Positions 1 through 8,882 of a stretch of DNA of 49,744 nucleotides are shown one piece after another; the stretch's first letter is position 1, and every line of letters starts with the position of its first letter. A program made the position numbers and the translations under genes. Origin of the DNA: Chloroflexota bacterium (lineage in GTDB: Bacteria > Chloroflexota > Limnocylindria > Limnocylindrales > CSP1-4); assembly GCA_027364875.1 (NCBI GenBank), contig DAHXON010000007.1, forward strand, positions 29,516 to 79,259. Direction: 5' to 3'. Under the pieces are notes generated by a model, which worked only from the letters and a program-made list of their open reading frames with translations, did no database searches and had not been told where the DNA came from.

Positions 1-123
1 GTAGTCGACCACGATTAGGAAGAAGGGTATCGCCAGAAGGTAGGCGGCGGCCAGGTACAGCGCCGCAAGGCCGCCTGCTTTCTGCTGACCTGTCAAGGTC
101 CGATCGACTGTTCTCACTGCCAT
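1..123 (-). CDS. Membrane protein, N-terminal part only (runs off the window)
   Basis: Reading leftwards from an ATG at 123 the first 41 codons are open to the window edge, beginning MAVRTVDRTLTGQQKAGGLA and continuing into a hydrophobic helix (LYLAAAYLLAIPFFLIVVDY). A GGGAG ribosome-binding site lies just upstream. The start resembles DUF4386-like multi-pass membrane proteins common in Chloroflexota and Actinomycetota, but only one helix is visible, so the family is tentative. It lies downstream of the MalT/LuxR gene at 326-2995 on the same strand. That is the same arrangement as the DUF4386 gene at 39385-40131 behind the duplicate LuxR gene at 40355-43018, which supports a functional pairing of regulator and membrane protein. 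Confidence 0.6.
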   Translation of the reverse strand, partial: MAVRTVDRTLTGQQKAGGLAALYLAAAYLLAIPFFLIVVDY

Positions 124-192
124 CGTCTCCCTTCGAGTTAGCCCGATCTGGTGGGCCGGGGGCGGTCTGCCCCCGATCTGCTCAGGCAATGT

Positions 193-242
193 CCTGCCTA
201 GGAGGCAGGCGCGTCATACCTCGCAGGAGCTATTCGGAGGAC
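193..242 (-). promoter_or_regulatory. Intergenic hairpin plus motif shared with the duplicate cassette at 40.2 kb
   Basis: Between the LuxR stop (326) and the membrane-protein start (123) lies a 6-bp hairpin, CCTGCC-tagga-GGCAGG (193-209). It is followed by a 30-bp stretch (213-242) that starts GTCATACCTCGCAGGAGC and ends ATTCGGAGGAC. Nearly the same stretch occurs at 40239-40269 in the equivalent position of the duplicated cassette. Conservation of non-coding sequence suggests a promoter or operator for the downstream membrane-protein gene. The function is inferred. Confidence 0.4.
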
Positions 243-325
243 TAATCGCCGCCGCTCCTGTGGCCCTCCCGGAGCGGCTGGCGGACCGCCGGCTCGACCG
301 GGTTTCGTCGCCGGAGTTGTAGGGG

Positions 326-2995
326 TCAGGCGTCCGAGCGGCGGTCCGGGGACAGGAGCCCCAGAGCTCGAGCCTTCGCGGCGGCCTGCGTGCGACTGCC
401 GACACCGAGCTTCCCGTAGATGTTGCGGGCGTGAGCTTTCACGGTATGCAGCGACAGATACAGCCGGGCCGCGATCTCTTCGTTCGTAAGGCCCGCGGCG
501 AGGAGGGAGAGCACCTCGAGCTCGCGCCCGCTCAGCGGCTCCGCCAAACAGGTTCCAGTGCCCGGCGGCGTCGGTGGGGCATCCTCATGGTCGACGGGAA
601 ATGCCGCCAGCAACCGCCGCACGTACTCCGGACGAACCCCTCGGGACGACGCCTCGTGGAGCAAGCGGGCAACCGGCTCACCTTCGTCGACGAAGGTGCG
701 GATGAAGCCACCCGGCTCGGCCAATGCCAGCGCTTGATCCAGCACCTCCACGGCCTCGGCCCTCTCGCCAAGAGCATGGAAGGCGAGGGCCTGCAGGACG
801 AGGGTCTTCAGCTCCTGATCCGGCCAGGCCTTTTCCACCACTTGCCGGCGATATGGCTCCAGCACCGCCAGTGCTGCGGCGGGATCTCTCCGCACCAGGT
901 GAACCCGGGCCTGGCTGAGCGGAAGATCGTGCGTCCGAGCCAGGTGAGCGGCACCCACCAGGTCGCCCTGCGCCAGCAGCGTCAGGACCTGCACGGCAGC
1001 GACCTCAGGCATGCGATTGACATAGTGATTCTGGCGCACCGACTGCGCGGTCTCCTCCAGCATGGCTGCTGCGCCGGCCGGATCCTTCTGGGCCAGTTTC
1101 AGGCGGGCAAGGAACACCTCGCCGGCAATGAAGCGGTCAATCGTTCGATCATTCTGCCGCGCCAGCCGAAGGCCCTCTTGACCGTGCTGCTTAGCGGCAA
1201 CCAGATCGTTCCATTCATACAAGATGCGGGCCAGGCCAATGAACTCTTCGCTGGCATTCGGCGGTCCCTGCTCACTGAGCAGTTGCATGGAGCGTCGGTA
1301 GGTTTCGGCCGCCTGATAGAGCTGGTTGTCCGATTCCTGTAGTTGGCCCAGGCTGGTCATGCTCAGGACCGTGTAGTAAACGTTCCCGGACGCCTGTTCG
1401 ATGGCTTCGAGAAAGGCCTTACGCGCCGTGGCACGGTCCCCCCGGAGCTGGTAAGCGGACCCGAGCGTCCAGTTGGCTCGGCTACGGAACGGCAGGTTCT
1501 CCGGGTTCAGGTACTCGAGGGCGCGACTTGCCGCGGCGATCATGGTTTCCGGCTGGTATCGGACGAGCGCCAACGTCGCTCTTACGGCGGCAATCTGTCC
1601 GATCAGGTCGCGGGTCTTGTCATCGAGATCGGCACAGCGCATGGCCCGTTCGGCCGCTTGCAGTTTCTCTTCGACACCGATTGTCTGTCCGGCCATCAGC
1701 GCCGACGTGGCGGACCTCACCCACAACCAGGGCCTGGCATCCAGGACGGTCTTCGGTAGCGAATCCAGCCAGTTGATCACGGTGGTCACCACGGGCAGCA
1801 AGTACAGGGGCATCGCCTCTTGCTTGACCAGCCGCTCCGCGCGTTCGATGTCATTGGCTGCTGCCGCATGCTGAAAAGCGTCCATGTTCAGGCCGTGGTC
1901 TTCACACCAACGGCTGGCGCGGCCGTGCAACTGGGCCACGCCCATCCCATCGTCTCCGGCAGACGAGGTGACGCTCTGTGGCAACCTCTGCCGCAGCAAT
2001 TCCGCGAAGAGATGGTGATATCGATACCAGCGCCGCTCGTTGTCCAGGGGGACGATGAACAGGTTGGCCCGCTCGAGATACTCGAGCGTCTCCTGCCCGG
2101 AGACCGAGGCGTCGAGCAGCACGGCATCGCAGAGGGGACCGCAGAGACGATCGAGGATGGACGTCCGCAGCAAGAAGGCCTGCACCGCCTCGGGCTGCCG
2201 CTGGAGGACTTCCTCGAGCAGGTAGTCGAGCACGAAGCGGTTGCTGCCGGCGAATGATTCGATGAAGCCTGCGGCGTCGGAACGACCCTGCAGGGAGATG
2301 GCAGCCAGCTGCAGACCGGCGATCCAGCCCTCGGTCCGCGCTCCGAGCGCGGCGATCTGCTCCGCGGAGAGATCGAGGTGCATGGCCTCGTTGAGGAACG
2401 CGGCGGCCTCGTCCGGGGTGAAGCGAAGGTCCGCGTCGCGCAGCTCGGTCAACTGGCCTCGGGCGCGCAGCCGGGCCAGGGGCAGGGCGGGATCCTCGCG
2501 GGTGGCGACGACCAGGTGCAGCTGGGGTGGCAGGTGCTCGACCAGGAAGGCCAGGGCCGCGTCCACCGGCCTGGCGTCGAGGACGTGGTAGTCGTCGAGA
2601 ACGAGCACCGCCTCGGTCGGCATGGCGCTCAGGTCGTTGAGCAGGGTCGTCAGGGTCGATTCGGCTGGCGGGGGCTGTGGCGATTGGAGCATGTCCAACA
2701 CGCCATCTCCAATCCCGGGTGCGACCGTCCGCAGCGCCGCGATCAGGTAGACCAGGAAGCTGCTGGGGTCGGCGTCGGCTTCGTCGAGCGACAGCCAAGC
2801 TGCCGGACGTCCGCAGCCCGCGATCCATTCGGCCACCACGGTGGTCTTGCCGAAGCCGGCCGGGGCGGAGACGAGAGTCAGCCTGTGGCCGGCGGCAATA
2901 CCGTCGTTGAGCCGCTCGACCAGTCGCGGACGGAGGACGGCTCTTCGCCGCGGCGGTGGCGCATACAGCTTGGTGGCCAGGATCGGCGCGCGCAC
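326..2995 (-). CDS. MalT-type LuxR family transcriptional regulator (STAND ATPase), copy 1
   Basis: 889 residues with the three-part architecture of MalT-like activators. There is an N-terminal NTPase module with Walker A APAGFGKTT (44-52) and Walker B LVLDDYH (131-137), then a long helical TPR-like sensor region (about 350-800), then a C-terminal LuxR/GerE HTH (about 820-885) containing LSGRELEVLSLLAAG and LSLHTVKAHARNIYGKLG. Family members are ATP-dependent, ligand-activated transcription activators. The inducer here is unknown. The GTG at 2995 is chosen because a TATAGT box (3002-3007) ends exactly 6 bases upstream, fitting a leaderless transcript, and the same arrangement precedes the paralogue at 43018. 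It is divergent from the LuxR gene at 3079. It is very close in sequence to the 40355-43018 protein, indicating recent duplication. Confidence 0.93.
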   Translation of the reverse strand: MRAPILATKLYAPPPRRRAVLRPRLVERLNDGIAAGHRLTLVSAPAGFGKTTVVAEWIAGCGRPAAWLSLDEADADPSSFLVYLIAALRTVAPGIGDGVLDMLQSPQPPPAESTLTTLLNDLSAMPTEAVLVLDDYHVLDARPVDAALAFLVEHLPPQLHLVVATREDPALPLARLRARGQLTELRDADLRFTPDEAAAFLNEAMHLDLSAEQIAALGARTEGWIAGLQLAAISLQGRSDAAGFIESFAGSNRFVLDYLLEEVLQRQPEAVQAFLLRTSILDRLCGPLCDAVLLDASVSGQETLEYLERANLFIVPLDNERRWYRYHHLFAELLRQRLPQSVTSSAGDDGMGVAQLHGRASRWCEDHGLNMDAFQHAAAANDIERAERLVKQEAMPLYLLPVVTTVINWLDSLPKTVLDARPWLWVRSATSALMAGQTIGVEEKLQAAERAMRCADLDDKTRDLIGQIAAVRATLALVRYQPETMIAAASRALEYLNPENLPFRSRANWTLGSAYQLRGDRATARKAFLEAIEQASGNVYYTVLSMTSLGQLQESDNQLYQAAETYRRSMQLLSEQGPPNASEEFIGLARILYEWNDLVAAKQHGQEGLRLARQNDRTIDRFIAGEVFLARLKLAQKDPAGAAAMLEETAQSVRQNHYVNRMPEVAAVQVLTLLAQGDLVGAAHLARTHDLPLSQARVHLVRRDPAAALAVLEPYRRQVVEKAWPDQELKTLVLQALAFHALGERAEAVEVLDQALALAEPGGFIRTFVDEGEPVARLLHEASSRGVRPEYVRRLLAAFPVDHEDAPPTPPGTGTCLAEPLSGRELEVLSLLAAGLTNEEIAARLYLSLHTVKAHARNIYGKLGVGSRTQAAAKARALGLLSPDRRSDA

Positions 2996-3001
2996 CGGTC
3001 A

Positions 3002-3007
3002 ACTATA
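3002..3007 (-). promoter_or_regulatory. -10 box TATAGT, probable leaderless promoter of LuxR copy 1
   Basis: On the minus strand TATAGT-tgaccg-GTG places a -10 element 6 bases from the start codon, leaving no room for a ribosome-binding site. No convincing -35 box is visible. The identical arrangement occurs at 43025-43030 before the paralogue. Confidence 0.5.
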
Positions 3008-3064
3008 GAGACGCGGAGAGGCGTGGATCGGCGGTCTTGGCGGCACGAGAGATGTGGCGGACGC

Positions 3065-3070
3065 TACGCT
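3065..3070 (+). promoter_or_regulatory. Candidate -10 box TACGCT before LuxR copy 2
   Basis: TACGCT followed by 8 bases and ATG (3079). The spacing suits a leaderless or near-leaderless transcript, and no Shine-Dalgarno sequence is seen. The 83-bp spacer between the divergent LuxR genes must hold both promoters. Confidence 0.4.
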
Positions 3071-3078
3071 GATGCCTC

Positions 3079-5796
3079 ATGGATCCATCGAGCCCCCCAG
3101 CCCCACGCGACGCTCGCTCCCAGCCCCAGGAGCGGTCGTTGGTGGTGCCGCTCGTCTCAACCAAGCTTCGGGCACCGGCCACGGGCGCGGGTCATCTAGA
3201 GCGGCAGCGCCTGAGCGCATTGCTCGATCGCGGACTCGAGGACAGCACGCGCCTGATCCTGCTATCCGCTCCACCTGGTTACGGGAAGACCGTCGCCGCC
3301 GTCGATTGGCTCGGGTCCCGCCACGTCGGTTACGCATGGTTCTCGATCGACGCCTCCGACAATGATCTCGCGCGTTTCACTCGATACCTCGCGGCGGCTC
3401 TGACAACGATCCGACCGGCGGCCACCAACGTGGCAGACCTCTTCGGGCCCGGGGCGACCCCGAGCCCGGAACTCGTCGGCGCCTCGCTGGTCGAGGCGTT
3501 GACCGCGAGCGACGACCAGGTCGTCCTGGTTATCGACGATTACCAGCTCATCAGCGCCGAGTCGATCCATCGCCTCGTCCGGTTCCTGATCGAGCGGTTA
3601 CCGCCCTTCGTGCACCTCGTCCTGCTGACGCGCGAGGATCCACCGCTGCCGCTCGCGAAGCTTCGGGCCCACGGACGGCTTGTCGAGATCCGGGCCGACG
3701 ACCTGCGATGGACCAGCGACGAGGCGTCGGTCTATGTCGCGGCGGCGGGTATCTCGCTCGAGCCCCAACTCGTTGAGCGCATGGTCGAGCGAACGGAGGG
3801 TTGGATCGCCGGCCTCCAGCTCGCGGCGATCTCCCTGCGCGACCGGCCCGACCCGGCGGCGCTGATCGAGGCCTTCGGGGGCAACCAGCGGTTCGTCTTC
3901 GACTACCTCGCCGACGAGGTCCTCGGCGGGGTCGACGAGGACCTCCGCGAGTTCCTGGTCCGGACGTCGATCGCCGAGCGCTTCACGGCCGAGCTCTGTC
4001 GCGTGCTGGCCGGTCGCCCCGATGCGGGCGCTCTGCTCGACCGGGCCGAGCGCGCGAACCTCTTCCTCGTTCCACTCGACGCCGAGCGGCGCTGGTATCG
4101 CTATCACCGACTCTTCGCCGACTACCTCCGGGCGCAGATCGGCGAGGACGCCCGACGTGAGCTCCATGCGCGGGCCGCCGACTGGTTTGAGCGGATGGGC
4201 TTCGCCTCGGAGGCGATCGAGCACGCGCTGGCGGCGGGCGCGATCGATCGCGCGCTCCAACTCGTCGAGCGCGCGGCACGGCCGGCGTTCGAGGCCGGCG
4301 AGCTCGTGACGCTCCTCGGCTGGCTCGATGCCGTGCCTGCGGAGGGAGTCGCGAGGAGCCCGGAGCTCGTGTCGCTGCGGGCGTGGACGCTCTTCGAAAC
4401 GGGCCAGGTGGGGGCCGCGATTGCGCTCGCCGAGCGTCATCTCGCCTCGTCGGAAGCGCGCGGGCCGGCCGAAGGGCGGCTGCTCATCCTCAGGGGAATG
4501 ATGGCGACGGTCACCGGGCCGGACGCCGAGAGGCTGGCCGTCGAGGGGCTCGCGCTCGTGGGCGACGATCCGTTGTTCCGCTCATTCGGGCTGCTGGCTG
4601 GAGGCCTCGGATCGCTCGCCCGCGGGGAGTACGCGGCCGCCGTCGGGACGCTCCGCGCGGGGTACGCCGCAGCACTCGAGGCAGGTAACCCGATTGCTGT
4701 CCTGCCCGCGATCAACCCCCTGTGCCACGCTCTCACACTCGTCGGCCTGCGCGGCGAGTCCGAGACGATCTGCCGCACCGTGCTTGCGCAACAGGCCGAT
4801 GGACAGGGCCGACCGCGCCCGATCGCCTGGCCGGCGCGGGTCGTACTCGGCATCGTTCGCTACGAAGCCAACGACCTCGTCGAGGCGCGCCGCGAGCTCG
4901 AGGCGGGATTCGAGGCGGCACGCCAGATGGGGGTCGGCCGGCCGTTGCTCGGCTGGGCGATCTCGTACCTCGCGCTGGTTCGCCTGGCCTGCGGCGACGA
5001 GGAGGCCGCGCTCGAGGCGCTCCGGATCAGTCAACGTGACCTTCGCTCAACCGGCATGGCGCTGCCGGGGGTGGTCGGTGAGACCGAGGCCCGGGTCCTC
5101 CTGCGGCTGGGGGATGTGACAGGCGCGGGGCGCTGGGCGGACCGGGCGACGCCCGAGGCACCGGCGGGCTCACCGCTTCTCGGGGTGCTGCGTCGCTCGA
5201 TGGATACGACGATCGCACGCGTGCGCCTGGCACAAGGCAGGCCGGAGGAGGCTCGCGAGCTGCTCGGTCGGACGAAGGAGGCGCAGGAAGCGGCCGGAGC
5301 CGTGGCGGACCTGATCTCGATCGGCGTCCTGGAGGGGGTGGCCGCCGACGCGATGGGACATCGTGAGGAGGCGCTGCAAGCATTCCGGCAAGCGGTCGAG
5401 CTCGCGTCGCCTGGCGGCTACGTGCGGCGCTTCGTCGACGACGGCCTGCCCGTTGCCCACCTCCTGCCCCTCGTCCGCGCGGTTGCGCCCGGGTTCGTGG
5501 ATCTGGCGATCGGCGCCTTCGCCACCAAGCCGGCCGGCGCCGGCTCGCAGCGGCCACCCATGGCCGGCACATCACTGTGGCAGGGCGCTGACGGGCGCTT
5601 GCTCGAAACACTCACCGCGCGGGAGCTCGACGTCCTCCGCCTGATGGCGCAGGGCGCGAGCAACGCGGAGATTGCCGCCGGCCTGACGGTTTCGCTCGGC
5701 ACGGCAAAGTGGCATGTCGGCCACGTCCTTGCCAAGCTCGGCGCGACGAGCCGAACCCAGGCGCTCCTTCGCGCCCAGAAGGTGGGTCTCGTCTAA
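3079..5796 (+). CDS. MalT-type LuxR family transcriptional regulator, copy 2
   Basis: 905 residues. Walker A is SAPPGYGKT (63-71) and Walker B is VIDDYQ (151-156). The MalT-typical patches TREDPPLPLAKLRA and RTEGWIAGLQLAAISL follow, then a helical-repeat sensor region and a C-terminal LuxR HTH (LTARELDVLRLMAQG, about residue 835 onward). It should be an ATP-dependent activator controlled by an unknown ligand or protein partner. It appears to head a plus-strand run of five further genes (5910-8596): a small conserved protein, an F420/deazaflavin nitroreductase-like protein and three membrane proteins. These are plausible targets by gene order. It is clearly more diverged than copies 1 and 4 are from each other. 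The ATG at 3079 is preferred because of the TACGCT box. Confidence 0.92.
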   Translation: MDPSSPPAPRDARSQPQERSLVVPLVSTKLRAPATGAGHLERQRLSALLDRGLEDSTRLILLSAPPGYGKTVAAVDWLGSRHVGYAWFSIDASDNDLARFTRYLAAALTTIRPAATNVADLFGPGATPSPELVGASLVEALTASDDQVVLVIDDYQLISAESIHRLVRFLIERLPPFVHLVLLTREDPPLPLAKLRAHGRLVEIRADDLRWTSDEASVYVAAAGISLEPQLVERMVERTEGWIAGLQLAAISLRDRPDPAALIEAFGGNQRFVFDYLADEVLGGVDEDLREFLVRTSIAERFTAELCRVLAGRPDAGALLDRAERANLFLVPLDAERRWYRYHRLFADYLRAQIGEDARRELHARAADWFERMGFASEAIEHALAAGAIDRALQLVERAARPAFEAGELVTLLGWLDAVPAEGVARSPELVSLRAWTLFETGQVGAAIALAERHLASSEARGPAEGRLLILRGMMATVTGPDAERLAVEGLALVGDDPLFRSFGLLAGGLGSLARGEYAAAVGTLRAGYAAALEAGNPIAVLPAINPLCHALTLVGLRGESETICRTVLAQQADGQGRPRPIAWPARVVLGIVRYEANDLVEARRELEAGFEAARQMGVGRPLLGWAISYLALVRLACGDEEAALEALRISQRDLRSTGMALPGVVGETEARVLLRLGDVTGAGRWADRATPEAPAGSPLLGVLRRSMDTTIARVRLAQGRPEEARELLGRTKEAQEAAGAVADLISIGVLEGVAADAMGHREEALQAFRQAVELASPGGYVRRFVDDGLPVAHLLPLVRAVAPGFVDLAIGAFATKPAGAGSQRPPMAGTSLWQGADGRLLETLTARELDVLRLMAQGASNAEIAAGLTVSLGTAKWHVGHVLAKLGATSRTQALLRAQKVGLV

Positions 5797-5909
5797 GCCC
5801 GGCGGCGCCTCTTCGCTTCCTGAACCCCTCCTTTCGGCAGGGGACGCGAGCGCCAAAGACCGGCCTTCCGCGAGGCGCGTTTGCGACCCCCGAGTCCGAA
5901 CATCGTGGC

Positions 5910-6179
5910 ATGAACCGCTACGAGATCCGAGTCGCCGGCCACCTCGACCAGCGACGCGCCCGCTTCCTCGGCTGCGAAGAGCTCCGGCTGCTGCCGAATG
6001 GCGACTCGCTGCTGATCTTCGCGGCAGTCGATCAAGCCGCCCTGTACGGGCTGATGACCCGATTGCGCGACGCTGGCCTCGGACTCATCGCTGCGGAACG
6101 TATCGCGGCCGCCGACTCGGCGGAAGTCCGCGCATCGACAACCGAACAATCCAAGGAGCATTCCGATGCAGCAGATTGA
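5910..6179 (+). CDS. Small conserved protein, LuxR-associated family, paralogue 1
   Basis: 89 residues with the pattern YEIRVAGHLDQRR, then VDQAALYGLMTRLRDAGLGL in the middle, and a polar tail. Two other proteins in this window have the same layout (15296-15562 and 38886-39230). The shared core is a short beta-strand beginning, a D-G-D turn, and a V/R-DQAAL(H/Y)GL helix ending RD(L/A)GL/M-x-LI/VS. The size and predicted strand-helix pattern suggest a single compact ACT- or ferredoxin-like fold, which is an inference. No catalytic motif is seen. It lies 113 bases behind LuxR copy 2 and overlaps the next gene's start by 14 bases, so the two are probably cotranscribed. The ATG at 5910 was chosen because homology to the paralogues begins there. 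Function unknown. Confidence 0.75.
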   Translation: MNRYEIRVAGHLDQRRARFLGCEELRLLPNGDSLLIFAAVDQAALYGLMTRLRDAGLGLIAAERIAAADSAEVRASTTEQSKEHSDAAD

Positions 6180-6603
6180 CGATCCCATGCCCACGAAAGA
6201 GCCCGGATCACGTCCGTACGTGCCCTCCCGGTTCTTCATGAGCCACGTGGTGAACCCGATCACGCTCTGGCTCGGCGGCCCAACGCTTACAGTGCGCGGT
6301 CGCCGAACTGGTCGCCCGATCAGCACTCCTGTCCCTACCCTCGAGTTCGAGGGCGCTCGATACCTCGTGTCGGGCGGCGGCGAGACGCATTGGGTACGCA
6401 ACCTGCGGGCCGCGGGCCAGGGCGAGCTGTCGAGCGGCCGGACGCACGAGCCGTTCCGGGCGGTCGAAGTGAGCGGCGACGAGCACGACCAGGTCGTGAC
6501 GGCCTACCGCGAGCGCATGGGTTGGCGGGCACGCGAGTTCTTCACGGCCCTCCCCGACCCCGCCGATCACCCCGTGTTCCGCGTCGAGCCTTTGGAGGTG
6601 TAG
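6166..6603 (+). CDS. Nitroreductase family deazaflavin (F420)-dependent oxidoreductase-like protein
   Basis: 145 residues with the Ddn/DUF385 pattern: LGGPTLTVRGRRTGRPISTPV near residues 37-57, YLVSGGGETHWVRNLRAAG near 70-88, and a compact split beta-barrel length. Family members bind coenzyme F420 (some FMN, haem or fatty acids) and carry out hydride transfer to varied substrates. The actual substrate cannot be read from sequence. The start at 6166 follows an AAGGAG ribosome-binding site and lies within the 3' end of the preceding small gene. The second Ddn-like protein in this window (9713-10219) is only distantly similar. It is part of the LuxR copy 2 gene run. Confidence 0.82.
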   Translation: MQQIDDPMPTKEPGSRPYVPSRFFMSHVVNPITLWLGGPTLTVRGRRTGRPISTPVPTLEFEGARYLVSGGGETHWVRNLRAAGQGELSSGRTHEPFRAVEVSGDEHDQVVTAYRERMGWRAREFFTALPDPADHPVFRVEPLEV

Positions 6604-6607
6604 AGAC

Positions 6608-7042
6608 ATGTCTGACCAGACGATCAAGCTCATCGCAGCGGGTGTGTTGCTCCTCCACGGTCTTGGCCATGGGGGAGCCCTCGGAGCCCTGGCCTGGATC
6701 CGGTTCCGCCCCGGCACGCCGACCGGCGACTGGCACGCGGCACGATCCTGGCTGGCCCCGTCCCTCTCGGCCGACAGTGCGACGAGGGTGGCCAGTGTGC
6801 TCTGGATCGTCTCGCTGATCGGCTTCGTTGTCGCGGCGATGTCGTTCTGGGGCGTTCTCATCCCGGCCGGCGTCTGGCAGCCGCTGGCCGTCGCGTCGGC
6901 GGTCGTGTCGATCGCAGGGATCACGGCCTTCTTCGGCACCTGGCCGATGTTCAACACGATCGCGGCTCTGGCCGTAAACGTAGCCGTCCTCGTCGCAGTG
7001 CTCTGGCTGCACTGGCCATCTGCGGCCGTGTTGGCCAGTTGA
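6608..7042 (+). CDS. Four-helix membrane protein of unknown function
   Basis: 144 residues with about four hydrophobic segments (near residues 6-28, 62-84, 88-110 and 116-135) and an N-terminal HGLGHGG motif inside the first helix. It is likely an integral cytoplasmic-membrane protein. The start codon comes 4 bases after the previous stop, with the GGAGG of the upstream gene's last codons serving as ribosome-binding site, so translational coupling is likely. A similar small protein with a conserved GHxxMH-type first helix is at 12464-12871. No enzyme motif is recognised. Confidence 0.78.
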   Translation: MSDQTIKLIAAGVLLLHGLGHGGALGALAWIRFRPGTPTGDWHAARSWLAPSLSADSATRVASVLWIVSLIGFVVAAMSFWGVLIPAGVWQPLAVASAVVSIAGITAFFGTWPMFNTIAALAVNVAVLVAVLWLHWPSAAVLAS

Positions 7043-7070
7043 GCGAACGGCCTAAGGAAGGAGTGCCGTC

Positions 7071-7769
7071 ATGAACGAGATGCAATGGGAGCGCTGGGGC
7101 GCCGCAAGTGGCTTCGGCGCGATCGCGACTGGCGCGGCCGCGATGCTGTTCGAGCGCGGAGCGCTGAGTGCGAGCGATCCGGTCGCGACGATCGTCGCGC
7201 ACTACACCGAGAACCAGGGAGCGCTCCGTGCTCAGGCCCTCCTATTCGTCGTGGGAGCCGGCTTCTTCCTCTGGTTCCTCGCGAGCCTGCGAAGCTTCCT
7301 ATCACAGGCCGAAGGTGGCAACGCCCGGCTGTCGAACCTTGCAATGGGTGCGGGCGTTGCGTCGACCGTGATCACACTGGCGGCGCTCGCATTCCAGGTC
7401 GGCCTCGCCAGCGCGCCGGATGACGCCGGTCAACCCGCGCTCATCGGAATCATGGACGCCCTGTTCGTGGTAGCGAACCTGCCGCTGGCGGTGATGCTGC
7501 TTGCGGCCGCAGTGCTCACCTTCCGGACCGCGATCTTCCCGGCCTGGCTCGGCTGGCTCTCGCTGGCAGCCGCCGTCGCTCAACTGATCCCGGTGTGCGG
7601 AATCGTCATCGATGGTGGGCCGCTGGCGGCCGACGGGTGGGTGAGCGCCTATCTGCCCTATCCGCTCTACGCGCTCTGGCTCGCCTGCACGGTCGTCGTG
7701 GCAACCCTCCAAATCGGGAAGGCGTCGGTGAGCCTCAGGCCTGTCAGGGCCGCCGAAGGAGGCATCTAA
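7071..7769 (+). CDS. DUF4386-like six-helix membrane protein
   Basis: 232 residues with a short N-terminal cytoplasmic stretch, a helix starting AASGFGAIATGAAAMLF, and further hydrophobic helices at roughly 55-75, 95-115, 130-155, 160-185 and 195-220. The overall layout resembles DUF4386-type membrane proteins, whose function is unknown. A strong ribosome-binding site (AAGGAAGGAG) lies 6 to 7 bases before the ATG. Its TAA stop shares one base with the next ATG, so it is cotranscribed with 7769-8596. It belongs to the LuxR copy 2 run. Confidence 0.78.
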   Translation: MNEMQWERWGAASGFGAIATGAAAMLFERGALSASDPVATIVAHYTENQGALRAQALLFVVGAGFFLWFLASLRSFLSQAEGGNARLSNLAMGAGVASTVITLAALAFQVGLASAPDDAGQPALIGIMDALFVVANLPLAVMLLAAAVLTFRTAIFPAWLGWLSLAAAVAQLIPVCGIVIDGGPLAADGWVSAYLPYPLYALWLACTVVVATLQIGKASVSLRPVRAAEGGI

Positions 7770-8596
7770 TGGCGTCGACGATGTCGGCCGCCCTGCCAGT
7801 GAGGCGCGACCTCACTTTCGCCTTCATCTCGTCGCTGAGCGTGGCGGTTACCCTTGCGGCGGCCTCGATCGCGGGGCTCGTGCTGGGCTCCCACGGCCTG
7901 TACGACGCCGACTCGCCACTGGTCCAGGTTTCGCGGGGCGGGGACGCCGCCAATCTCATCCTCGGACTGCCAATTCTGCTGGGCTCAATGTGGCTCGCGA
8001 AGCGCGGATCGCTCCTCGGCCTGCTTCTTTGGCCGGGTGCTCTCTTCTACGTCCTCTATGCCGACGCCCTGTATCTGGTGGCCGCCCCCATTAGCTGGCT
8101 GTTCTTCGCGTATGTCGTCACGGTGACCCTGAGCGCGTGGACGCTGATCGCCATCGTGGCCGGCATCGACGCCGAGGAAGTCCGTCGGCGACTCGACCTG
8201 GTGCCCGCACGGCGTGTTGGGATCGCGCTGATGTTGATCGCCGTCCTGGCCTACGTCGGCTTGACGGCCGCGGTCGGCACGTCGATTGGCGATCCCTCGA
8301 GCCAGACCGGGATGCGCCCCCAGTGGGTCGTCGACTATGCCTTGGGCACGCCGGTGCTGCTCCTCGGTGGCGCGCTCCTCTGGCGCCGAACAGCCGTTGG
8401 CTACGTTGCGGCCTCCGGATTGCTCCTGGTCTCCGGGCTCAATGGGCTGGCCTTCGCAGCTTCTGCCGTGCTCGACTGGCAGCTCAGCGGCCGTGTCCTC
8501 GAGCCGGCCGTAGTCGTGGTCCACGTCGTCATCGCGGCCGTCAGCCTTGGGCTTCTGGCGTACTTCGAACGCGAGCGATCGGACGAGCGATGCTAG
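7769..8596 (+). CDS. Polytopic membrane protein of unknown function
   Basis: 275 residues with about eight hydrophobic segments, for example FAFISSLSVAVTLAAASIAG (17-36), LILGLPILLGSMWLA and VGIALMLIAVLAYVGLTAAV. A polar loop near 165-175 (IDAEEVRRRLDLVPARR) divides two halves. The start is fixed by the TAATG junction with the preceding gene and a GGAGG ribosome-binding site inside that gene. No transporter signature is recognised. Last gene of the LuxR copy 2 run; no clear terminator follows. Confidence 0.75.
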   Translation: MASTMSAALPVRRDLTFAFISSLSVAVTLAAASIAGLVLGSHGLYDADSPLVQVSRGGDAANLILGLPILLGSMWLAKRGSLLGLLLWPGALFYVLYADALYLVAAPISWLFFAYVVTVTLSAWTLIAIVAGIDAEEVRRRLDLVPARRVGIALMLIAVLAYVGLTAAVGTSIGDPSSQTGMRPQWVVDYALGTPVLLLGGALLWRRTAVGYVAASGLLLVSGLNGLAFAASAVLDWQLSGRVLEPAVVVVHVVIAAVSLGLLAYFERERSDERC

Positions 8597-8670
8597 TTCC
8601 CGTCGCGGTGGATCGGAAGGATGCTCCTCTGCCACGCTTGGAGGCGTGCAGCGAGGTGGGTAGTTCTCAC

Positions 8671-8750
8671 CTACCCAAAAAGCCCGCCGACAGGATTCGA
8701 CTTCCCGGACACCATACCTCTCCAGGTGCGGATTCCGGTCCGAGGCGTGG
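8671..8750. repeat. Dispersed repeat with tRNA 3' end, copy A
   Basis: The 286-base spacer 8597-8882 contains no gene. It holds a hairpin (GGGTAG-ttctcac-CTACCC, 8658-8676), then CCCGCCGACAGGATTCGA, a slightly altered reverse complement of a tRNA T-arm/acceptor end. This is followed by CTTCCCGGACACCATACC and GCGGATTCCGG, which recur in copies B and/or C. Copies are at 15590, 22094, 34007 (short) and 43196 (very short). Confidence 0.65.
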
Positions 8751-8882
8751 TCGCCTGGCTGGCGCTGGTGGAGTCGCAGACGGCGTCGCTAGCTGGGCCG
8801 CTCGCAATCCCATCCCAAGCCCTCTGCTACACGACTAACGCGAGCGTCAGCTTCGGGGAGCGGCGACCAGAAGCCGCTGCGG

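Noticed and set aside
8700..8740. Similarity of repeat copy A (CATACCTCTCCAGG...) to the LuxR-cassette motif at 213-242
   Set aside because: The match is partial and not shared by copies B and C, so it is probably chance.
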